Positions 16,861-24,756 of a DNA stretch of 55,990 bases are shown in pieces. The first letter of the stretch is position 1. The number at the start of each line of letters is the position of its first letter. The stretch is taken from contig NZ_RWKQ01000010.1 of NCBI RefSeq assembly GCF_003946885.1, positions 15,835 through 71,824 on the forward strand, read 5' to 3'. A program made the position numbers and the translations under genes. This DNA comes from Specibacter cremeus (lineage in GTDB: Bacteria > Actinomycetota > Actinomycetes > Actinomycetales > Micrococcaceae). The notes under the pieces are model-generated. The model was not told where the DNA came from, did no database searches, and saw only the letters and a program-made list of their open reading frames with translations.

Positions 16861-17904
16861 ATGAACGCCACGGCATTCGACGCCGCCCAGATGGACGCAC
16901 TGGCCAACCGGTACGCGGACATCGTCCTGGACAACCTGTCCCGGCCCTACCCCTACGCCTCCCACCACGTGGAGACGTCGCTCCAGGACCGGCCGAGCCC
17001 GCAGGAGCTGCACCCGGCCTTCCACACGTCCTTCGACTGGCACTCTTGCGTACACATGACCTGGCTGGGCGTGAGCCTGCTGGAGCACGGGCTCGACGCC
17101 GGCCGGGACGCGGCCCTGCGTGCCGCCCTGGACGCCAACCTGACGGCGGACAACCTGGCCGTGGAAGGCGCCTACCTGCTGGCCAACCCCAGCTGGGAGC
17201 GCCCGTACGGCTGGGGTTGGCTGGCGCGCCTGGCCGCCGCCGCCGGCACGTCAAGGGATGGGCAGATCCGCGGCTGGGGCGCGTCCCTGGTCCCTCTCGT
17301 GGACGTCGTCGCGTCGCTGGTGGCCGGCTGGACCGCCAAGGCCGAGTTCCCTGTCCGCCACGGACTGCACACCAACGCCGCCTTCGGCCTGGGCATGATG
17401 CTGGACGCATTCCGCGTGCTGGGCCGGGTCGAGGCCGCGGCGGTCTGCGAGAAGGCGGCCCTGGGCTGGTTCAACAACGACGCCGGATGGCCGGGCCAGT
17501 GGGAAATGAGCGGCCAGGACTTCCTCTCCCCCGGCCTCAGCGAAGCAGACCTCATGGCCCGCATACTTGGCGCAGAGGCGTTTGCCGCCTGGTTTGCCGG
17601 GTTCCTGCCGGGCCTGGCCGTGGATGCCCGCATCCTGGCCAAGGCCACCGTCACGGACGAATCCGACGGTTACCTGGCCCACCTGAACGGTCTGAACCTG
17701 ACCCGGGCCGGGCAGATCATCCGCATCCGCAAGGCCCTCTGCGCCGCCGCGGACACGGCTGCCACGGGCGCCGTCGTCGACGTTCTGGGGGACGCGTTGG
17801 GGCCGCTGCTGGCCGCCGGCATGGAGTCCGTCATGACCGAGGAGTTCATGTCCAGCCACTGGTTGGCCAGCTTCGCCTGGGATGCCCTGCTCTCCGCCGG
17901 ATAG
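16861..17904 (+). CDS. DUF2891 family protein
   Basis: A 347-residue soluble protein with AAGGAGA well placed before the ATG. It is rich in histidine and aromatic residues (SFDWHSCVHMTWL, HGLHTNAAFGL, WFNNDAGWPGQWEMSGQDF) spread through helical sequence, suggesting an alpha/alpha-barrel like some glycan- or peptide-processing enzymes. No signal peptide is seen, so it is probably cytoplasmic. It closes the DUF969-DUF979 operon and probably supplies a further step on the imported substrate or a derived peptide. No catalytic activity can be assigned. Confidence 0.85.
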   Translation: MNATAFDAAQMDALANRYADIVLDNLSRPYPYASHHVETSLQDRPSPQELHPAFHTSFDWHSCVHMTWLGVSLLEHGLDAGRDAALRAALDANLTADNLAVEGAYLLANPSWERPYGWGWLARLAAAAGTSRDGQIRGWGASLVPLVDVVASLVAGWTAKAEFPVRHGLHTNAAFGLGMMLDAFRVLGRVEAAAVCEKAALGWFNNDAGWPGQWEMSGQDFLSPGLSEADLMARILGAEAFAAWFAGFLPGLAVDARILAKATVTDESDGYLAHLNGLNLTRAGQIIRIRKALCAAADTAATGAVVDVLGDALGPLLAAGMESVMTEEFMSSHWLASFAWDALLSAG

Positions 17905-17923
17905 CCGTTGCCGGGAACGGTGC

Positions 17924-19372
17924 TCACTCGTGTGGCCGGACACCGGCCCCGGCGGGCCGGTCCTGGCAATTCGCCACGGCGTCGGCCGTGGCCTGCGTGC
18001 TGGACGCGTCCGCGTTGCTGATCCCCACCGCGGAGATGACGCCGCCGGCGATGAGCAGCAACGCCACGACCTGGACGATGCGGCGGAACGAGTCGGTGTC
18101 AAGGACACCGCCGCTGCCGACGATGATGCCGGCCAGGGCCACGGCGACCAGCCCGGCAACGCGGGCGACGGCGTTGTTGATGGCCGATCCGATCCCGCTC
18201 TGCGCCGCCGGCACGGCCCCGAGGATGGCCGCGGTCAGCGGGGCCACCGTGATGGCCAAGCCCAGTCCGAACAGGAGCAGCCCGGGGAGCAGCTGGGTCC
18301 AGAAGTTGAACGGGGCGCCGGTGAACAGGCCCATGTACAGGTAGCCGCACCCGGCCACCACGGGTCCCGCCGCCATGAACCACCGCGGACCGTGCCGCCC
18401 CGCGAGCCCGCCGAACACCCCCGCCAGCAGCAGCGACAGCAAGGCGACCGGCAGCGTGGCCAATCCCGCCTCGGCGGCGGTGAACCCGGCCACCTCCTGC
18501 AGGAACAACACCACCATGAGCGGCCCCAGCGAGACGCCGGCGTAGACGGCCACGGTGGCCAGGTTGCCCACGCCGAAGTTGCGGGCCCGGAACAGGTGCA
18601 GCGGCATCATGGGCTGCGGTGTCCGTGCCTCCCACCACAGGAAGACGGCCAAGGCGGCGACGCCCAGGACGAAGGGTGCGAACACGGCGGGACTCGCCCA
18701 GCCCAGCCGCTGCTGCTCGATCAGCGCGAACACCGTGCCGCCCAGGCCGGCCGCGGCCAGCGCCGCGCCGGGGACATCGATGCGCGGTCGCGGGGTGGCG
18801 TCGGGACTCTCCAGCCTGAGCGGGGACAGCAGCACCAGCGTCCCGGCGATCGGGATGACGTTGATGGCGAACACGTACCGCCAGCTGCCGAACTCGACCA
18901 GCAGGCCGCCGATCAGCGGGCCGGCGATGAAGGCAGTCCCGGTCCAGCCCGTCCACGTCCCGATCGCCTTGGCCTGGGCCGGGCCGCTGAACGTCGCCGT
19001 GATCAGGGCCAGCGAGCTGGGCACCAGCAGCGCGGCGCCCGCCCCTTGCACGGCCCGGGCGGCGATGAGCAGCAGGCCGGTGGGGGCCAGGGCGCAGGCC
19101 AGCGACGCAGCCCCGAAGAGTAGCAGGCCGGCGCGCAGGATCCGGATGCGGCCGAACGAATCGGAGATGGACCCGGCAAGCAGGATCAACGAGCCCAGGG
19201 TGAGCAGGTACGCGTCGACGACCCATTGCGCCGTGGCCAGTCCCCCGCCCAGTTCGGCCGTCATGGCGGGCAGGGCGACGTTGACGATGGCGCCGTCCAG
19301 GAAGGCCACGAAGGAGGCGAGGATGGCCACCCACAGCACACGCCGTTGCAGCCCGCTGCCCGTAAGCTCCAT
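17924..19372 (-). CDS. MFS drug-exporter-like transporter (DHA2, 14 spans)
   Basis: A 482-residue major facilitator protein with about 14 hydrophobic segments. VAFLDGAIVNVALPAM lies in span 1 and SDSFGRIRILRAG is the conserved loop after span 2, both typical of the DHA2 proton-drug antiporters. The start is ATG 19372, only 4 nt after the ABC permease stop, with GGAAAGG inside the permease end. It therefore belongs to a three-gene export operon. Substrate unknown. It is convergent with the DUF2891 gene 19 nt away. Confidence 0.88.
   Translation of the reverse strand: MELTGSGLQRRVLWVAILASFVAFLDGAIVNVALPAMTAELGGGLATAQWVVDAYLLTLGSLILLAGSISDSFGRIRILRAGLLLFGAASLACALAPTGLLLIAARAVQGAGAALLVPSSLALITATFSGPAQAKAIGTWTGWTGTAFIAGPLIGGLLVEFGSWRYVFAINVIPIAGTLVLLSPLRLESPDATPRPRIDVPGAALAAAGLGGTVFALIEQQRLGWASPAVFAPFVLGVAALAVFLWWEARTPQPMMPLHLFRARNFGVGNLATVAVYAGVSLGPLMVVLFLQEVAGFTAAEAGLATLPVALLSLLLAGVFGGLAGRHGPRWFMAAGPVVAGCGYLYMGLFTGAPFNFWTQLLPGLLLFGLGLAITVAPLTAAILGAVPAAQSGIGSAINNAVARVAGLVAVALAGIIVGSGGVLDTDSFRRIVQVVALLLIAGGVISAVGISNADASSTQATADAVANCQDRPAGAGVRPHE
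17934..17948. terminator. hairpin at the convergent DUF2891/MFS ends
   Basis: GGCCGG (17934-17939) pairs with CCGGCC (17943-17948) over ACA. It lies in the last codons of the MFS gene and 30 nt past the DUF2891 stop. Likely a weak terminator for the plus-strand operon. Confidence 0.35.
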
Positions 19373-19376
19373 GGCG

Positions 19377-20597
19377 TCAGCCTTTCCGCGAGAATGCGTT
19401 CCGCAGCGACAGTTTGCGCGAATACTCGATGGAGCCGTAGCGGAACAGGTACACGGCCACGCGCAGCGCAAGGAACCCGAATCCGAACAGTTCCACGATG
19501 ACGATCACGGCGGCGGCCGGGCTGAGCGAACCGAACGCGTTGCGCAGCATGGCCGTGACCGGCGCGGACAGCGGGAAATACGTGAAGATCTGCACGATCA
19601 GCGCCTGCGGGTCACTGACCACCAGTGCCACCGCGTAGAACGGCACGAAGATCAGCGCCATCATGGGCCCGAACACGGTGCCGGCCTCCTTGGCCGTGGG
19701 CATGACGGCGCCGATCCCCACCAGCACGCCGGTGAACAGCACGAACCCGCCCACCAGCAGCAGTGCGCCGACGAGCATGGGCCAGAATTGGAAGGTCAGG
19801 TGGGACAGGTCGAACGCCGGCAGGTTCAACTTGTCCCGGAAGAACGTGTAACCGAACGCGATCGGGGTGGCGAACACGAGCATCTGCACCAGGCCCACGA
19901 GGAACAGTGAGATGACCTTCCCCACCACCAGCGTGGTCGGGTTGAGCGTGGTCAGGATCATCTCGGTGACCCGGTTCTCCTTCTCCTCCAGTGTCGAGTT
20001 GAGCATCTGGTTGGCCAGCAGGATGATGACCACGTAGAAGATCACGAGGAAGAACAGTGGCGGCACCAGGGTGCCGATGCCGCCCGATTCCTGCCCATCC
20101 CTGAATGTGGCGGCGTCGGTTTGGATGTTGCCCTGCACGGCGGCGGACAGCGCCGGCGAACCGATCGCCTTCTCCGCGGACAGGGCCAGCACCTGGGTGG
20201 CCACGGCCGTGTACGCGCCGTTCTTGAAGATGCCCTGGTCGGCCCCGTACACGCGTACCGGTTCGGTGGCCGGGTGCGCCGGGTAGGCGAAGAAAGCCTG
20301 CAGCCTGCCGTCGCGCACGCGTGCGACGGCGGTCGCCGGGTCGGTCTCCACGGTGCCGCCCAGCGCGGCGGCGACGGCGGGGTTCACCAGCCCGGAGGCG
20401 TCCGTGTAGCTGAACGGGATGCGATCGTTCTTCTGTTCCGAGGCCGTGTTCTTCGTGGCGGAACTGCTCAGGAACACCAGCCCGAACACGACGGCCAACA
20501 GCACGGGAATGGCCAGCGTGGCGATCCAGAACCTCCGCTTCTTCACGGTGCGGACGAACTCGAATTCGACCACCGTGCCAAGATTGTGCCGGGCCAT
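19377..20597 (-). CDS. ABC-2 type exporter permease (NatB-like)
   Basis: A 406-residue permease with one N-terminal membrane anchor (residues ~22-44), a large extracytoplasmic loop of about 130 residues, then five or six C-terminal spans. The NSTLEEKENRVTEMILTT coupling segment is characteristic of the NatB/ABC-2 group. It begins 2 nt after its ATPase gene and is followed by an MFS gene. NatAB proteins export sodium or other toxic compounds; the substrate here is unknown. Confidence 0.9.
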   Translation of the reverse strand: MARHNLGTVVEFEFVRTVKKRRFWIATLAIPVLLAVVFGLVFLSSSATKNTASEQKNDRIPFSYTDASGLVNPAVAAALGGTVETDPATAVARVRDGRLQAFFAYPAHPATEPVRVYGADQGIFKNGAYTAVATQVLALSAEKAIGSPALSAAVQGNIQTDAATFRDGQESGGIGTLVPPLFFLVIFYVVIILLANQMLNSTLEEKENRVTEMILTTLNPTTLVVGKVISLFLVGLVQMLVFATPIAFGYTFFRDKLNLPAFDLSHLTFQFWPMLVGALLLVGGFVLFTGVLVGIGAVMPTAKEAGTVFGPMMALIFVPFYAVALVVSDPQALIVQIFTYFPLSAPVTAMLRNAFGSLSPAAAVIVIVELFGFGFLALRVAVYLFRYGSIEYSRKLSLRNAFSRKG

Positions 20598-20599
20598 GG

Positions 20600-21535
20600 C
20601 TATGCCGCCTTCCCGTCCAGCGCGGCGGCCCCGTACACCTGGATGAAGATGTCCTCCATGCTGCGCTTGGATGCCGTGAATCCGCGCACGGCCACGCCGG
20701 CGGACACCAGCGAGCGCAGTACGTCCGCCTCGTCGACGTCGTCGGCCAGCACCAGTTCGGCGTAGTTCGTCTCCCGGGTGATGACACGGTAGAGCGGCGA
20801 GTCCGGGACGCGGCCGGTGTGGCGCAGGCGCACGGTGCGCCCGCCGTACTGGTTCTGCACCTCGTCGATGGTGCCGTACGCCTCCGCCCGGCCGTCCTTG
20901 AGCAGCACGATCCGGTCGCAGAGCCGTTCGACCTCCTCCATCTGGTGCGTCACCATCATGACGGTGGCGCCGGCGGTCTTGCGTTCCTCGATGAGGTCCA
21001 TGAGCAGGCGCCGGTTGACGGGGTCGAATCCCTTCGTGGGCTCGTCCAGGATCAGCAGCTCGGGGTCGTTCATGATGGTCACGCCGAGCTGGATCTTCTG
21101 CTGTTCGCCGGCGGAAAGCTTGTCCAGCCGGGTGTCGGCCTTGCCAGCCAGCTCGACCCGGTCGAGGTAGTCGAGGGAGAACGCGCGGGCCGCGGGCTTG
21201 GCCAGCCCCTTGAGCCGGCCGAAGTAGGTCATGACGTCGAGCACGGATTCCTTCTTGTACAGCCCGCGCTCCTCCGGCAGGTAGCCGAGCCGGGCGCCGT
21301 AGTCGTCGCTGAACACGCGGCCGCCCACGTGCAGCGTCCCGGCCGTGGGGCGGTAGATGCCCAGCAGCGCCCGGATGGTGGTGGTCTTGCCACTGCCATT
21401 GCTGCCGAGGAACCCGAACGTCTCCCCTCGCATGACGTCGAAGGACAGGTCGTCGATGACCGTTTGGTCGCCGAACCGCATCCTGAAATCCTTGATGTGT
21501 ATCAGCGGCCCGGCGGACCCCGTGACGGAAGTCAT
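20600..21535 (-). CDS. ABC-2 exporter ATP-binding protein (NatA-like)
   Basis: A 311-residue ATPase with Walker A GSNGSGKTT, signature LSAGEQQK, Walker B LLILDEPTKGFDP and the switch histidine in VMMVTHQMEE. The C-terminal ~80 residues form the extra domain common in NatA-type subunits of ABC-2 exporters. It powers the adjacent permease, whose gene starts 2 nt after its stop. Its promoter lies in a gap shared with the divergent UPF0126 gene. Confidence 0.92.
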   Translation of the reverse strand: MTSVTGSAGPLIHIKDFRMRFGDQTVIDDLSFDVMRGETFGFLGSNGSGKTTTIRALLGIYRPTAGTLHVGGRVFSDDYGARLGYLPEERGLYKKESVLDVMTYFGRLKGLAKPAARAFSLDYLDRVELAGKADTRLDKLSAGEQQKIQLGVTIMNDPELLILDEPTKGFDPVNRRLLMDLIEERKTAGATVMMVTHQMEEVERLCDRIVLLKDGRAEAYGTIDEVQNQYGGRTVRLRHTGRVPDSPLYRVITRETNYAELVLADDVDEADVLRSLVSAGVAVRGFTASKRSMEDIFIQVYGAAALDGKAA

Positions 21536-21541
21536 GGCACC

Positions 21542-21601
21542 AAGCCTAACGGCCGAGGGGCCCCAAACGAGCGAAGCGAGTTTGGGGAGGCTGCTAGGCT
21601 T
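21542..21601. repeat. nested 60-nt inverted-repeat element
   Basis: AAGCCTA (21542-21548) pairs with TAGGCTT (21595-21601) and encloses CCCCAAAC (21561-21568) paired with GTTTGGGG (21580-21587), with GAGCGAAGCGA as the inner loop. It fills most of the gap between divergent genes. It may be a structured leader or a dispersed palindromic element. Confidence 0.55.
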
Positions 21602-21640
21602 CTAGCCCGCGCCGTCGTCGACCTTACAGGGGATCGCACC

Positions 21641-22297
21641 GTGAACCTTGACCTTGCCGTGCTGCTCGACCTTGTCGGCGTGTTCTTCTTTGCCGTGTCC
21701 GGCTCGCTGCTGGCCGCCCGTAAGGGCTTCGACATGATCGGGTCGCTGCTGCTCGGTTCCATGGTGGGGCTGGGCGGCGGGGTGGTCCGCGATGTGATCC
21801 TCGCGGCCGGGCCACCCGCCGCGTTCTCCAACCCGTTGTACCTGCTGCCGCCGCTGCTGGCTGCGGCGCTGGTGTATTTCCTGCCGCGCAGCGTGGAGCG
21901 CGGCAGCCGGCTGCTGTTGACGTTCGACGCCAGCGGGCTGGCCTTGTTCTGCCTCACCGGCACGCGCAAGGCGCTCGAAGCCGGCATGAACCCGGTGGCG
22001 GCCGTGCTGCTGGGCGTCACCACGGCGGTGGGCGGCGGCGTCCTGCGCGACATCACCGCCAACGAGGTGCCCCGCCTGTTCGACCCGCACGATCTGTACG
22101 CGATCCCGGCCATGGTGGGTGCCGTGCTGACGGCCGGGTTGTGGTCGCTGGGCTGGCTGAACCTGGTGACGGGGCCGGTGGTGGTGGTCGCCGTGTTCAT
22201 GTTGCGGATGCTGGCCCTGCGCTTCGGCTGGCATTCGCCGCTGGCCGCCCGGTCCTGGATCTTGTCCCGGCGCCGCCGGGCCTTCCGCCGCGACTAG
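21641..22297 (+). CDS. UPF0126/TRIC-family membrane protein
   Basis: A 218-residue protein with about seven spans and two repeated halves. Each half carries a GGGVVRD or GGGVLRD motif (MVGLGGGVVRDV and AVGGGVLRDI), as in bacterial relatives of trimeric intracellular cation channels (YicG/UPF0126). The start is GTG 21641 with AGGGGA upstream. A much longer open frame exists upstream but covers the opposite-strand ABC gene and is not real. Ion selectivity cannot be judged. Confidence 0.88.
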   Translation: MNLDLAVLLDLVGVFFFAVSGSLLAARKGFDMIGSLLLGSMVGLGGGVVRDVILAAGPPAAFSNPLYLLPPLLAAALVYFLPRSVERGSRLLLTFDASGLALFCLTGTRKALEAGMNPVAAVLLGVTTAVGGGVLRDITANEVPRLFDPHDLYAIPAMVGAVLTAGLWSLGWLNLVTGPVVVVAVFMLRMLALRFGWHSPLAARSWILSRRRRAFRRD

Positions 22298-22334
22298 GAT
22301 TGAAGGCGAGCCGCAACCTACCGGGGAGAGTCAG

Positions 22335-22766
22335 ATGAGCGACGTGTTCGTGGACAAGTTCAAGGCCCTGGTACAGCTGTACCTGGATGAGCCGTGGCAG
22401 GAGGCGGACGGCATCGCCGCCGACGAACTGGACGCGATCCTCGTCGAGCAGCAGGTCAGCATCCCGCTGGCCATGCGCGATTTCTTCCTGGCCCTCGCCA
22501 ACTGCGAGGAGCTCATGGAAGCCTACTACTACTTCTGGGATCCGGAGGAGCTGGAGATCGAGGACGGCTACCTGCTGTTCCTCGAGGACGCGGACGAGGC
22601 CTACACGTGGGGCCTGCGCGCCGACCAGCTGGACGTCCCGGATCCGATCGTGTGGCGGCGCAACAACGCCAAGGGCAACTGGATCTGCGAGGAGGGCACG
22701 TTCAGCGAGTTCGTGCTGGACATGCTCGACTGGGTGTTCACGGAGGAAGACGAAGACAAGGACTAG
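22335..22766 (+). CDS. SUKH (SMI1/KNR4)-like protein, possible immunity protein
   Basis: A 143-residue acidic protein with GGGGAGAG before its ATG. The pattern VSIPLAMRDFFLALANCE, followed by YLLFLEDADEAYTWGL and a late W plus SEFVLDMLDWVF, matches the SMI1/KNR4 fold used by many immunity proteins against polymorphic toxins. No toxin gene adjoins it, so it could be an orphan immunity gene or a housekeeping SUKH protein. A tandem repeat array begins 5 nt after the stop. The family assignment is by visible pattern. Confidence 0.7.
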   Translation: MSDVFVDKFKALVQLYLDEPWQEADGIAADELDAILVEQQVSIPLAMRDFFLALANCEELMEAYYYFWDPEELEIEDGYLLFLEDADEAYTWGLRADQLDVPDPIVWRRNNAKGNWICEEGTFSEFVLDMLDWVFTEEDEDKD

Positions 22767-22771
22767 CCGGG

Positions 22772-22891
22772 GGTCGAGCCTGCCGAGACCCCGGTGGTCG
22801 AGCCTGTCGAGACCCCGGTGGTCGAGCCTGTCGAGACCCCGGGGGTCGAGCCTGTCGAGACCCCGGGGGTCGAGCCTGTCGAGACCCCGGG
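22772..22891. repeat. VELVET-family tandem array, five 24-bp units
   Basis: Five head-to-tail copies of GGTCGAGCCTGTCGAGACCCCGGK run without spacers (22772, 22796, 22820, 22844, 22868); unit 1 has one change. The 24-bp period equals 8 codons, and all six frames stay open through the array. It separates two small genes. Confidence 0.95.
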
Positions 22892-22925
22892 GGTCCCGTG
22901 CGGCCTGAGACGATAGCGTAGCCCC

Positions 22926-23459
22926 ATGTCCACCGAGAACCCCCGGGCCGATCTGCTGCCAGACCCCGCAGCGGTCGTGGTACTGGTGAAGAACCTGGTC
23001 GAGGGGCCGTGGCCCCGGACGGAAGCCGACCGCGTCGAGTTGTTCCAGCGCCTCAAACTTGTGTCCAAGGGCGCGGTCGAGCAGCCGGCTGGCGGCCCGA
23101 CGACGCTCTTCCGGATGGAGACGGCCCTGCACGGCGGCGTCTTCGGCTCGTGGGACAGCTACCGCGAGCGGTTCATGGGCGTTTGCGTGCACGTATACAA
23201 CGCGCCGACACCGCGCAATCCGGACACTCGCCGCGGCTATGACGAGGTCAGATTTCTCCTGACGACGCTGTACGGCGAGCCCACCGAGCCGTGGCACGGC
23301 GAAAAGACCCCGCCGTGTATCTGGACCGTGAACGGCCGGCGGGTCACCATCCACTTTTTCGACGCTCGCGACAGCAGCGTCATGGTCAGCATTGAGGACG
23401 GCATCCTGGCGGACTTGGCGGAAGCGGAGAGCGGCGACCATGTTCGACCTGATGACTGA
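22926..23459 (+). CDS. hypothetical protein
   Basis: A 177-residue protein I do not recognise. It has no signal peptide or membrane span. The central part (ALHGGVFGSWDSYRERFMGVCVHVY, residues ~64-88, then DEVRFLLTTLYGEPTEPWHG) looks like an alpha/beta domain with many aromatic residues, and the C-terminus is acidic. Small size and position beside the SUKH-like gene, between two repeat arrays, resemble immunity-gene clusters, but there is no direct evidence. The ATG at 22926 has no strong ribosome site. Confidence 0.65.
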   Translation: MSTENPRADLLPDPAAVVVLVKNLVEGPWPRTEADRVELFQRLKLVSKGAVEQPAGGPTTLFRMETALHGGVFGSWDSYRERFMGVCVHVYNAPTPRNPDTRRGYDEVRFLLTTLYGEPTEPWHGEKTPPCIWTVNGRRVTIHFFDARDSSVMVSIEDGILADLAEAESGDHVRPDD

Positions 23460-23518
23460 CTCGGCGAGGTCCGGGATTCGCCGGGACAGACTCCCCGGCT
23501 GAACCACATGGGACACCA

Positions 23519-23646
23519 GCCGAAACCCCGGGATCTCAACAAGCTCGATCACCGGACCAGCCGCTGGTTGAGCCTGCCGAAACCCCGGGATCTCGACAAG
23601 CTCGATCACCGACAAGCTCGATCACCGACAAGCTCGATCACCGGGG
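23519..23646. repeat. diverged VELVET-family repeat cluster
   Basis: Mixed units with A/T substitutions (GGGATCTCAACAAGCTCGATCACC, TGGTTGAGCCTGCCGAAACC, GGGATCTCGACAAGCTCGATCACC), followed by two more short GACAAGCTCGATCACC copies. It lies just beyond the stop of the polyprenyl synthase gene and is more worn than the 22772 array. Confidence 0.85.
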
Positions 23647-23649
23647 CCG

Positions 23650-24753
23650 TTACACGTCGCGGGCGACGACCGCCTCGGCGAAGCTGGCGAGCGCCGTCTT
23701 GACCATGCCCTCGGGCAGTGGCGCCAGGGCGGCGGCCGCGTCGGCCGCCCACTGCCGGGCCACGGCCCACGACTCCGCCGTGACGGGATGCTCGCGCAGC
23801 GCGGCCACGGCCTCAGCCAGGGCCTCGTCGCTGGTCAAGTCGCCATCCACCAGGGCCAGCACGCGGGCCGCGGATGCGTCGCCGTCCGCCGCGGCCTTGC
23901 GCAGCAGCAGCACGGGCAGCGTCGGCACGCCCTCGCGCAGGTCGGTTCCCGGGGACTTGCCGGACACCTGCTTCAACCCGGTCACGTCGATGACGTCGTC
24001 GGCCAGCTGGAACGCGACGCCGACCTTCTCGCCGTACTCGATCAGCACGTCCACGAGCCCGTCCTCCACCCCGGCGAAGATGGCGCCCAACTGGCCGGAC
24101 GCCGCCACCAGGGACCCGGTCTTGTCCGCGATCACGGACAGGTAGTGCTCCACCGGGTCCTCGTCCGGGCGCGGCCCCACGGTCTCGTGCAACTGGCCCA
24201 GGCACAGCCGCTCGAACGTTCGCGCCTGGATGCCCAGCGCCCGCGCACCGAGCTCGGAGACCAGGATGGACGCCCGGGCGAAGATCAGGTCGCCGGTCAG
24301 GATCGCCACCGAATTCCCCCACACCTCGTGCGCGGTCGGGGCGCCGCGACGGAAGGGTGCCGAATCCATGACGTCGTCGTGGTACAGCGTGGCCAGGTGC
24401 GTCAGCTCAACAACGACGGCGGCACGCACCACCTCCGGGTTGCTCGCGTCACCGAGGTGGGCGGCCAGCAGGGTCAGCAACGGGCGGATGCGCTTCCCAC
24501 CGGCCTCGACCAGGTGCCGGCTCGTCGCATCGGCCAACGGGTCGGAATTGGCGATGGCCAGGCGCAGTTCCTTCTCCACCCTGGCCAGGCTCATGGCGAT
24601 CGACGGACCCAGCTCCGAGTCCTCGGCAATGGCGGAGAATCCCTTGGGCAGCTGCAGGCCGGTGGCGATGGCCATGGTGCTGGGGTTCGGGTCGGTGGAG
24701 GGCGGAAGGCCGTGGCCGGCATGGGTCCAGCTGTGGTCTGCGGAAGAAGTCAC
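23650..24753 (-). CDS. polyprenyl diphosphate synthase
   Basis: A 367-residue trans-isoprenyl synthase that builds the long prenyl chain from IPP, most likely the menaquinone side chain given its neighbours. The first aspartate-rich motif is DDVMD in LYHDDVMDSAPFRRG, the second is DDVID in FQLADDVIDVTG, and GGKRIRPLL precedes them. The start at 24753 gives a 27-residue leader; an internal ATG (the M of MAIATGLQLPKG) is a fair alternative. It is the last gene of the menG-menJ-synthase run on the minus strand, 3 nt after the reductase stop. Confidence 0.93.
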   Translation of the reverse strand: MTSSADHSWTHAGHGLPPSTDPNPSTMAIATGLQLPKGFSAIAEDSELGPSIAMSLARVEKELRLAIANSDPLADATSRHLVEAGGKRIRPLLTLLAAHLGDASNPEVVRAAVVVELTHLATLYHDDVMDSAPFRRGAPTAHEVWGNSVAILTGDLIFARASILVSELGARALGIQARTFERLCLGQLHETVGPRPDEDPVEHYLSVIADKTGSLVAASGQLGAIFAGVEDGLVDVLIEYGEKVGVAFQLADDVIDVTGLKQVSGKSPGTDLREGVPTLPVLLLRKAAADGDASAARVLALVDGDLTSDEALAEAVAALREHPVTAESWAVARQWAADAAAALAPLPEGMVKTALASFAEAVVARDV

Positions 24754-24756
24754 GAA

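Noticed and set aside
22772-22891. Regular 24-bp array resembling a CRISPR
   Set aside because: The units are contiguous with no unique spacers and the same unit is scattered across the window, also inside genes; no cas genes are present.
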